From positions 4,222,501 to 4,286,500 of the forward strand of contig NZ_CP021913.1 in assembly GCF_002814095.1 (NCBI RefSeq): 64,000 bases of DNA. The letters are read 5' to 3'. Shown here in pieces: positions 53,888 to 60,208 of this stretch (within the stretch, counting starts at the first letter, position 1; the number at the start of each line of letters is the position of its first letter). This DNA is from Sagittula sp. P11. Its GTDB lineage: Bacteria > Pseudomonadota > Alphaproteobacteria > Rhodobacterales > Rhodobacteraceae. The notes below the pieces were generated by a model, which was not told where the DNA came from, ran no database searches, and saw only the letters and a list, made by a program, of their open reading frames with translations. Both the position numbers and the translations under genes were made by a program.

Positions 53888-56251
53888 ATGCTATTCGGAC
53901 TTGATGGCGTCGAGATCGGACTGATCATCGTCTTTCTGACGCTCTTTGCCGCGATCCTTTCGGGCTTTCCGGTGGCGTTTGCCATCGGTGGCGCAGGGGT
54001 CATTTCCTTCGGGATCATCGCCGCGCTCGACAGTGCCGGGATCCTGATCCACCAGGCGATGGACACGTCCTCGCAGCAGTACCGGGATCTGGTCGCCTCC
54101 GGCGTCAACCCGTCGAACATATCGATCTTCCGATACCCCGAACTGCCAAGGGTGCCGACGGAGTCGATCTTCCCCGCCGGCGGCTGGGAAGAGGGCCTGA
54201 AGCGCACCGTCGCGGGCATCACCAACCGCATCAACGAACGCGTCATCGCGGGCCAGTCCATCGAGACGCTGCTGGCGGTGCTGATGTTCGTGCTGATGGG
54301 GATCGTGCTGGAACGCTCGAAGATCGCCAACGACCTGCTGACCACCATGGCGCGCGTCTTCGGCCCGCTTCCGGGCGGTCTGGCGGTGTCCATCGTCGTG
54401 GTGGGCGCGTTCCTTGCCGCATCGACCGGTATCGTCGGCGCGACAGTGGTCACAATGGGCCTGCTCGCCCTGCCGACCATGCTGCGCAACAACTACTCGC
54501 CGGAACTGGCGACGGGGGTGATCGCGGCGTCGGGTACGCTGGGTCAGATCATTCCGCCGTCCATCGTCATCGTCCTTCTCGGCACGCTGGCGGGCGACCT
54601 TTACGCCACGGCGCAGGACGCCCGGGCGCAGGCGGCGGGCTGTACCGACGCGCTGACCTTCCTCGGCAAGCCGGCGGTGGTCTCCGTCGGCACGCTGTTC
54701 CAGGCGGCGCTGCTGCCGGGCATCCTTCTGGCGTTCCTCTATGCCGCCTATGCCTTCGGCTACGCGATGCTGAAACCGCACAAGGCGCCGCCGGTCATGG
54801 CCGAGGACAGCCACAACGAGCCGGTCACGCGCGGCGAGGCCTTTACCTGGTACCTCGGGGTTCCAATTCTGCTGGTCGCGGGCACCATGGTGCTGGCGCA
54901 GCTCAACATCGTCGGCAGCCAGTCGTTCACGGTCAACAGCTTCTCCGACACCGCAGCGACCGCGTCCTTGCGGACCAACGTGAGCGATGCCTGCAAGACC
55001 TCGATGATCGAGCTGCACGGGCAGGAGGCCTGGGACCGCGCGGTGGCCGAGCAGACGGCCATCGACGAAGCCGGCGGAATCCAGGAAAGCGTCCGGCGCT
55101 CCCCGGAAGAGATCGCGTCGATCCGGGCCGGGATGATTTCGGACGCGGCCCCGATCGGTGTGGGCATCGCCACGCTGGCGGTGATCTTCGGCCTGATCCT
55201 CGCGGTGGCGCGCGGCGTGTCGCCGTCCTCCGATCCGCGCCCGTTGCAGATCGGCGCCTTCGGCATCGTGCTGGGCCTGCTGGTGGACTGGCTGCTGCTG
55301 CGGCCGACCACCTCGGCGGGCATGACGGTGGTGCTGATGGCGATCCCATGGGCGATCACCATGTTCGGCGTCGCCTATGGCTTCAGGCTGCTGTCGAAGA
55401 ACGAGCTCCTGCGCGTGGTCTTCCCGCCGCTGGTGCTGATCGTGGCGGTGCTGGGGTCGATCCTCGGCGGCATCACCAACCCGACGCCCGCCGCGGCGCT
55501 CGGGGCGGCCGGTGCCATCATGCTGGCGGCCTACCGCAAGCTGGGCGACCAGGGCCGCAGTCCGAAGGTCATCATCTGGACCACGCTGGCCGTGATCGGG
55601 ATGATCCTGATGGGGATGAACTTCGACCTGCGCATCAACACGGAAACCGTCAGCATCGAAACGTGGGTCGCCTTCGTCTTTACCTACATCCTGTGGCTCT
55701 ACGCGCTGTTCGGCTTGCTGTTCTCGTGCTGGGTGCTGTTCACTTCCGGCGTGCTGACGCCGGCGGTGCGGGAGACGGCCAAGGTGACGTCGATGGTCTT
55801 CACCATCCTCATCGCCTCGCAGCTTCTGAACCTCGTGGTGATCTCCTTCGGGGGCGAGCATTACATCCAGGAGTTCCTCAAGAGCTTCGACGATGTGCGC
55901 ACGGTGTTCATCATCGTGATGCTGGTGCTCTTCGTGCTGGGCTTCGTGCTCGACTTCCTCGAGATCATCTACATCGTGGTGCCGATCGTCGGCCCGGTGA
56001 TCTACGGCGCGCATTTCGATCCGAAGTGGGTGACGATCATGATCGCGGTGAACCTGCAGACCTCTTTCCTGACACCGCCCTTCGGCTTTGCACTGTTCTA
56101 CCTGCGCGGCGTGGCGCCGAAGGAGGTCACCACCGGTCATATCTACCGCGGCGTGATCCCCTTCGTGATCATTCAGGTTGTGGGCCTGCTGCTGCTGGCG
56201 GTCTTCCCGGGCGTGGTCACCATCGTTCCGGCGCTGCTGGGCAGCGGCTGA
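53888..56251 (+). CDS. TRAP transporter large permease subunit (DctM), enlarged
   Basis: This protein of 787 residues is about 350 longer than ordinary DctM subunits (about 430). The conserved core is split. The N-terminal half has LSGFPVAFAIGGAGVISFG, then ERSKIANDLLTTMARVFGPLPGG, ASTGIVGATVVTMGLLALP and SGTLGQIIPPSIVIVLLG. The C-terminal end has GFVLDFLEIIYIVVPIVGPV and LQTSFLTPPFGFALFYLRGV. Between them (about 300-610) lie additional helices and a soluble loop (NSFSDTAATASLRTNVSDAC...). A shorter insertion of about 60 residues follows the first helix. It should carry a sodium-coupled transport path. Confidence 0.9.
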   Translation: MLFGLDGVEIGLIIVFLTLFAAILSGFPVAFAIGGAGVISFGIIAALDSAGILIHQAMDTSSQQYRDLVASGVNPSNISIFRYPELPRVPTESIFPAGGWEEGLKRTVAGITNRINERVIAGQSIETLLAVLMFVLMGIVLERSKIANDLLTTMARVFGPLPGGLAVSIVVVGAFLAASTGIVGATVVTMGLLALPTMLRNNYSPELATGVIAASGTLGQIIPPSIVIVLLGTLAGDLYATAQDARAQAAGCTDALTFLGKPAVVSVGTLFQAALLPGILLAFLYAAYAFGYAMLKPHKAPPVMAEDSHNEPVTRGEAFTWYLGVPILLVAGTMVLAQLNIVGSQSFTVNSFSDTAATASLRTNVSDACKTSMIELHGQEAWDRAVAEQTAIDEAGGIQESVRRSPEEIASIRAGMISDAAPIGVGIATLAVIFGLILAVARGVSPSSDPRPLQIGAFGIVLGLLVDWLLLRPTTSAGMTVVLMAIPWAITMFGVAYGFRLLSKNELLRVVFPPLVLIVAVLGSILGGITNPTPAAALGAAGAIMLAAYRKLGDQGRSPKVIIWTTLAVIGMILMGMNFDLRINTETVSIETWVAFVFTYILWLYALFGLLFSCWVLFTSGVLTPAVRETAKVTSMVFTILIASQLLNLVVISFGGEHYIQEFLKSFDDVRTVFIIVMLVLFVLGFVLDFLEIIYIVVPIVGPVIYGAHFDPKWVTIMIAVNLQTSFLTPPFGFALFYLRGVAPKEVTTGHIYRGVIPFVIIQVVGLLLLAVFPGVVTIVPALLGSG

Positions 56252-56279
56252 CCTGAACCGGGATGACCCGTGAAACAGG

Positions 56280-56305
56280 CGCCCCCGCGGATCACCGCGG
56301 GGGCG
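56280..56305 (+). terminator. Rho-independent terminator of the TRAP operon
   Basis: CGCCCCCGCGG, loop ATCA, CCGCGGGGGCG, then TTTTCG. A perfect eleven-base stem about 30 bases after the dctM-type stop. Confidence 0.93.
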
Positions 56306-56484
56306 TTTTCGTTGCGGCGGGCAAATGAGGGCGCCGCGCCACATCTGCCACATTCTTTTAGGTTGAGTTTAAGTTCGCCATAAAATTGTATGATTGTGTG
56401 CGCTATGTTTTCCCAATCGGGTGCCACGCTGGCATCGTTCCGGGCGCAGACCCGGGCGGAAGACAATAAGACGAGGATACGATC

Positions 56485-56769
56485 ATGTACGCATCACGCA
56501 TCGCAGGCACGGGGCGGAGACAGGCACGCCCGGCAAAGGGCCCGCAGGAGAGCCGCGGCCCGGTCCGCGCGTACGGACTGACCGGCCCGGTGCACCGCCG
56601 GGGCAGCACGCGCCACGACAGGCACCTGATGGAGATGGACGACCCGGCGGCATGGCTGATGGAGCCCGCGACCGAGTTCCACGCGGTGGCCCGGCGCGCG
56701 GCGCGCGGGGTGTTCCTGCTGGCGGTGGGTCTTCTGATGACACCGGCGGTCCCGGCGTTCCTCGGCTGA
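56485..56769 (+). CDS. Small hypothetical protein with C-terminal membrane segment
   Basis: The 94-residue product has GAGGA eight bases before ATG 56485. The N-terminal half is very basic (RIAGTGRRQARPAKGP). A hydrophobic helix lies near the C-terminus (GVFLLAVGLLMTPAVPAF). No family is recognised. It ends five bases before the convergent bpt stop. A G-rich ribosome site and an AT-rich promoter-like stretch at about 56355-56410 argue for a real gene, but the composition leaves doubt. Confidence 0.45.
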   Translation: MYASRIAGTGRRQARPAKGPQESRGPVRAYGLTGPVHRRGSTRHDRHLMEMDDPAAWLMEPATEFHAVARRAARGVFLLAVGLLMTPAVPAFLG

Positions 56770-56773
56770 GGGT

Positions 56774-57586
56774 TCAGCCGCGCCCGTCGGGGAAGGAGAT
56801 GTTGGCGACCTGTTCGGCGATGGGATCGGTGGACAGGGGATGCGTCTCTGCCTCGTAGGCGGTGGGGTCGGTCAACCGCTCCCAGCGGCCCTGGCGGTAG
56901 ATCTCCAGCGCGTCGAACTGCGCCTTGTAGCCCATCTTGTCGGACCCCGGCACCCAGTAGCCCAGATAGACATAGGGCAGCCCGGCCTCGCGCGCGATGT
57001 CGATGTGGTCGAGGATCATCCACGTCCCGAGAGAGTTCTTCGCCTGCGATGGCTCGTAGAACGAATAGACCATGCTCAGCCCGTCATCGAGCATGTCGGT
57101 CAGGCAGGTGGCGATCAGGTCGCCCGTCTCGCCGTCGAGGTATTCGATCACGCGCGAGCGGATCGGCGTCTCTTCGATCATGGCGGCGAATTCGAACACA
57201 TCCATGTCGGCCATGCCGCCCTGCGCATGCCGCTCGTCGAGGTAGCGGCGGAACAGGTCGTACTGGTCTTCGGTGGCCCAGGGGCTGGTCGCGCGGCGTT
57301 CGAGGTGGGCGTTGCGCTTCAGCGTGCGCTTCTGCGAGCGGGACGGCTTGAAGTTCTGCACGTCGATGCGCGCCGACAGGCAGGCCGCGCAGTCGGAGCA
57401 GGACGGCCGGTAGAGCACGTTCTGCGAGCGGCGGAACCCCTGTTTCGACAGCGAGTCGTTCAGTTTCTGCGATCCTTCGCCCTGCAGCGCGGTAAAGAGC
57501 TTACGCTCCATCCGGCCCTCGAGATAAGGGCAGGGCTGCGGAGCGGTGACATAGAATTGCGGTGCAAGCGGCAGCGAGTGGCGCAT
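56774..57586 (-). CDS. bpt: Aspartate/glutamate leucyltransferase (N-end rule)
   Basis: Bpt transfers leucine from leucyl-tRNA to N-terminal Asp or Glu of proteins, marking them for ClpS/ClpAP. The 270-residue protein shows the N-terminal [22 protein letters not shown], a cysteine pair in [17 protein letters not shown], and the C-terminal ATE domain with [20 protein letters not shown]. The PLP-free fold and length fit bacterial Bpt rather than Aat. Two CtrA-like boxes lie upstream (57611 and 57699), so cell-cycle-type control is possible. Confidence 0.95.
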   Translation of the reverse strand: MRHSLPLAPQFYVTAPQPCPYLEGRMERKLFTALQGEGSQKLNDSLSKQGFRRSQNVLYRPSCSDCAACLSARIDVQNFKPSRSQKRTLKRNAHLERRATSPWATEDQYDLFRRYLDERHAQGGMADMDVFEFAAMIEETPIRSRVIEYLDGETGDLIATCLTDMLDDGLSMVYSFYEPSQAKNSLGTWMILDHIDIAREAGLPYVYLGYWVPGSDKMGYKAQFDALEIYRQGRWERLTDPTAYEAETHPLSTDPIAEQVANISFPDGRG

Positions 57587-57610
57587 GGTGGTGCCATTAC
57601 TCCGGGATGT

Positions 57611-57625
57611 TTAACGAAACGGTAA
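57611..57625 (-). promoter_or_regulatory. Candidate CtrA-type box near the bpt start
   Basis: TTAA-CGAAACG-GTAA, one mismatch to TTAA-N7-TTAA, 25 bases before the bpt ATG. The spacer equals that of the box at 9065. Confidence 0.4.
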
Positions 57626-57698
57626 CAACGATCATGCCGCCCGCCAACCCCCACTTATGGGCAGGAAGGCATTAGGACAATCTTTACTGATCAATTGG

Positions 57699-57713
57699 TT
57701 AACTGAAGGTTAA
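57699..57713 (-). promoter_or_regulatory. Candidate CtrA-type box, perfect TTAA-N7-TTAA
   Basis: TTAA-CTGAAGG-TTAA is an exact match to the CtrA consensus, 113 bases upstream of bpt in the bpt-RDD interval. Binding is inferred. Confidence 0.5.
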
Positions 57714-57750
57714 TTGGTTCGGTTCCCGGGAAGGCGGCGCAAAAGTGATT

Positions 57751-57782
57751 CTTCCGGACCCCTTCTGCGAGGGGTCCGGAAG
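57751..57782 (-). terminator. Rho-independent terminator of the RDD gene
   Basis: CTTCCGGACCCCT and AGGGGTCCGGAAG form a perfect thirteen-base stem with a six-base loop, just beyond the RDD stop. AATCACTTTT follows on the minus strand. Confidence 0.9.
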
Positions 57783-57789
57783 CTGCGGG

Positions 57790-58263
57790 TCACGCCCGGC
57801 GGTTGAGGGCAACGGTGCCCAGCACCATGTCGGTCAGGCCCTGGCCGCGTTCGGAGGTCGCCATCAGCACGACCGAGACCACCTGGATGATGAAGGTCGA
57901 CATGCTGATCGTGTAGCCCAGGACGTGCAGGAAAGCCTGTCCGCCGTCCAGCCGTTCGCCCCATGCGTTGCGGAACTCGATCGCCATGAGGCGCATGCCC
58001 CATGTGGCGGAGCCGCCCGCCAGCGTCATCCAGCGGTAGAGGAAACCCACCGCGAGGAAGATCAGCGGCATCATGAACAGGCCGACGATAGTCACGGTGG
58101 AGATCACGAGGGTCACGAGCGCGATCAGCACCACGTCGACGATCCAGGCGAGGAAACGCTTCACCAGAACCCCGTCGTAGAAACCGGCCTGACGCTCCGG
58201 GTCGGGCAGGTGGGACATCGGTTCGGTGTACATGCGGGGCTCCTGTAGGGTGAGATCTGTCAT
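57790..58263 (-). CDS. RDD family membrane protein
   Basis: The 157-residue protein has three hydrophobic segments (about 40-60, 62-85 and 108-135). The RDD pattern reads as VKRFLAWIVDVVLIAL near residue 34, followed later by GGSATWGMRLMAIEFRN. The family is of unknown function, sometimes linked to sodium or solute transport. The ATG at 58263 (MTDLTLQEPRMYTEPMS) is the longest; the second and third methionines (residues 11 and 16) are possible starts. It appears monocistronic with its own terminator. Confidence 0.85.
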   Translation of the reverse strand: MTDLTLQEPRMYTEPMSHLPDPERQAGFYDGVLVKRFLAWIVDVVLIALVTLVISTVTIVGLFMMPLIFLAVGFLYRWMTLAGGSATWGMRLMAIEFRNAWGERLDGGQAFLHVLGYTISMSTFIIQVVSVVLMATSERGQGLTDMVLGTVALNRRA

Positions 58264-58294
58264 CAGTTTACCAGCGGTGGGGACGGGACAAAAG

Positions 58295-58318
58295 GGAAGC
58301 GCCCTCGGGGGCGCTTCC
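58295..58318 (-). terminator. Terminator of the DUF2852 gene
   Basis: GGAAGCGCCC, loop of four, GGGCGCTTCC. On the minus strand CTTTTGTCCC follows. It sits 20 bases after the DUF2852 stop. Confidence 0.88.
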
Positions 58319-58337
58319 GGATGGCTGCGGGGGACGC

Positions 58338-58784
58338 TCAGGCGTCTTCGTCAACCGTCTTGGCGGACTCGGCGGCGCGCTTCTCGCGGTCGTTCATGAA
58401 CTGGTCGAACTCCGCCTTGTCCTTGGCTTCGCGCAGACGCTCGAGGAAGGATTCGAAGGCTTCCTGTTCCTGTTCCAGCCGGCGCAGGGTTTCCTGCTTG
58501 TAGGCGTCGAAAGCCATGTTGCCCGAGGGCTTCATTGCCGCCCACGCGGTGTGGCGGTGGGATTGGAAGTGCTGTTTGCGCTGTGCGCATCCTTTGCCGA
58601 ACATGCGTTTGCTCCAGATCATGTAGGCCAGAAGGCCGAGGCCCACGGGCCAGAAGAAGATGAATCCGAGGACCATGGCCGCGATCCAGGCGCCTTTGCC
58701 CTTGTGATCGAGCCACGCCTCGGCCCGGGTCAGCCAGCCTGCGTTGGCGGGCAGATGGGTCGTTTGGTAAGCGGCGGTGGTCAT
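58338..58784 (-). CDS. DUF2852 family protein
   Basis: The start ATG 58784 has GGAGAG five bases upstream and gives 148 residues. A membrane helix lies near residues 31-54 (GAWIAAMVLGFIFFWPVGLG), followed by a basic segment and a long charged helix ending in DEDA. The pattern matches the rhodobacteral/rhizobial DUF2852 family, function unknown. Two similar palindromes upstream (58807-58825 and 58866-58884) suggest tight regulation by an unidentified factor. Confidence 0.85.
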   Translation of the reverse strand: MTTAAYQTTHLPANAGWLTRAEAWLDHKGKGAWIAAMVLGFIFFWPVGLGLLAYMIWSKRMFGKGCAQRKQHFQSHRHTAWAAMKPSGNMAFDAYKQETLRRLEQEQEAFESFLERLREAKDKAEFDQFMNDREKRAAESAKTVDEDA

Positions 58785-58806
58785 GTCTCTCTCCGTTTGG
58801 AAGTGA

Positions 58807-58825
58807 ATGTGAATGTCTTTCACAT
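58807..58825 (-). promoter_or_regulatory. 19-nt palindrome, copy 1
   Basis: ATGTGAA-TGTCT-TTCACAT: perfect seven-base arms and five-base spacer, 23 bases upstream of the DUF2852 ATG. It repeats, with one change, 59 bases away. Confidence 0.65.
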
Positions 58826-58865
58826 GACATGAGATCGGGATTGCCGGGCGGCTTATCAAGAGGCG

Positions 58866-58884
58866 ATGTGAAGGTTTTTTACAT
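58866..58884 (-). promoter_or_regulatory. 19-nt palindrome, copy 2
   Basis: ATGTGAA-GGTTT-TTTACAT: the same arms as copy 1 with one arm base changed and an unrelated spacer. The conserved arms with a variable spacer are what a dimeric regulator's operator would show. Confidence 0.6.
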
Positions 58885-59088
58885 TTTGGCGCGGAATTTG
58901 CGGGGTGATGTGTGGGTGGTAAGTAAAAACAATGGGTTGTGGTGCGTACTGGTGTGATTTTTGGGGTTTTGCCATGGTCTTTTGGCATGCAGAAGCCCGC
59001 GCCGGACGCGGTTTTCCGGCGGTTTTCGGGGGGTCGAGGACCGGAAAAACCCGCCCGGCTGGCCGCCGCAGGGCGTTCCGTACGCGCC

Positions 59089-59556
59089 TCAGAGCGTGAA
59101 GTCGGCGGTCTCCGCCCCGGTCAGGCCGGGCAGGCGTCTTGGGTCAATTGGGAAGACGTGGCGCGGTGTGCCGGCTGCTGCCCAGACCTCCTCGAACGCC
59201 AGAAGGCGCGGGTCGAGCCAGGCGCGGATCGGGTTCAGGTGGCCGATGGGGGCGACGCCGCCGATGGCAAAGCCGGTCTGGGACCGGATCAGCCCGGCGT
59301 CCGCCTTGCCCAGCGGTTCGCCCGCCAGCGCCGTCGCCTTGTCGGCGCAGACCCGGTTGCCGCCCGCGGTCAGGAAAAGCACCGCCTCGCCCGAGGTCTC
59401 GGCCCGGAAGATGATCGACTTGGCGATCTGGTCCACGTGCACGCCGACGCTGTCGGCGGCTTCCTGCGCGGTGCGGGCCTGTCCGACCTCGCGGATGTCG
59501 GGGCTGAGGCCTGCCGCCTCGATGGCGGCGCGGACACGTTTGAGGCTCTTGCTCAT
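59089..59556 (-). CDS. YbaK/EbsC-type aminoacyl-tRNA deacylase
   Basis: The 155-residue protein has the YbaK/ProX fold: QIAKSIIFRAETSGEAVLFLTAGG around residues 42-66, with the conserved lysine of VDQIAKSI, and TGFAIGGVAPIGH near 94-106 with the GxxPxGH pattern. Such proteins hydrolyse mischarged tRNAs (Cys-tRNAPro or Ala-tRNAPro). It starts directly after the stop of the flavoprotein gene (TGA then ATG), so the two are co-transcribed, although no functional link is evident. Confidence 0.9.
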   Translation of the reverse strand: MSKSLKRVRAAIEAAGLSPDIREVGQARTAQEAADSVGVHVDQIAKSIIFRAETSGEAVLFLTAGGNRVCADKATALAGEPLGKADAGLIRSQTGFAIGGVAPIGHLNPIRAWLDPRLLAFEEVWAAAGTPRHVFPIDPRRLPGLTGAETADFTL

Positions 59557-60144
59557 TCACGGCTCCGTGGGAAAGAGGTGGGTGGCCGCGCGGGTGAGGC
59601 GGGTCTCGAAGCGGTTCAGTCGGGCGGGCGTGACCTTCTCGGCCCCGTTGAGGGCGAGAAAGCGGAACCGGGCCTTCGGCGCGCAGGGTTTGAACACCCC
59701 GTATTTCAGCGCGCGATACACCGGGCGGCGGGCCACGAGGCGGTCGTACCACGCGGGCGCGCCCATGGTGGTGACCGCCAGCACGGACTTCAGGCAGGGC
59801 AGGCCGGGATGCAGCGTGCCCTGTTCCGGGTCGTGGGAATAGGCCACGCCGGGCAGGAAGGTCCGGTCGATCCAGCCCTTGAGGATCGCAGGCAGGCCGA
59901 ACCACCATGTCGGAAAGACGAGGACCATGCCGTCGAAGGTCTTCAGCCCGGTCTCGTCCTCGAAGGGCGTGCTGTAATAGGCGCGCCGCTCGTCGGCGGT
60001 CAGGGCGGGTGCGAACCCTTCGGCATAGAGGTCGCGCAACGTGACATCGTGCCCGCGCCCTGTCAGATCGCGCGACAGGCGGTCGGCGAAGCGGTGGCTG
60101 AGGCTGTCCTTCAGCGGGTGGGCTATGACCATGAGCAGGCGCAT
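59557..60144 (-). CDS. NAD(P)H:quinone oxidoreductase-like flavoprotein (Flavodoxin_2)
   Basis: The 195-residue protein begins MRLLMVIAHPLKDSLSHRFA, the FMN/FAD-binding start of the MdaB/KefF/NQO family. It has VLVFPTWWFGLPAILKGWIDR near residue 75 and VTTMGAPAWYDR near 129. It should reduce quinones or similar acceptors with NAD(P)H. It is divergent from glnE, 64 bases away, and heads a two-gene unit with the YbaK-like gene. Confidence 0.88.
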   Translation of the reverse strand: MRLLMVIAHPLKDSLSHRFADRLSRDLTGRGHDVTLRDLYAEGFAPALTADERRAYYSTPFEDETGLKTFDGMVLVFPTWWFGLPAILKGWIDRTFLPGVAYSHDPEQGTLHPGLPCLKSVLAVTTMGAPAWYDRLVARRPVYRALKYGVFKPCAPKARFRFLALNGAEKVTPARLNRFETRLTRAATHLFPTEP

Positions 60145-60208
60145 GGCCGTCTTGTCTCAGAGCGCGCAGGGCTTGCCAAGCCGCTGATGTCATGAGCATC
60201 TGCCAGAC

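Larger units (their letters stand above)
58785..59088. other. AT-rich promoter region of the DUF2852 gene
   Basis: No gene is supported in these 304 bases. The part near 58800-58975 is markedly AT-rich for this genome and holds the two palindromes listed separately. The remainder up to the ybaK-like stop is GC-rich spacer. Confidence 0.55.

Noticed and set aside
53891-56353. An 820-codon minus-strand frame over the dctM-type gene
   Set aside because: The plus-strand product is a clear TRAP permease; the opposite frame is repetitive in H, R, D and Q.
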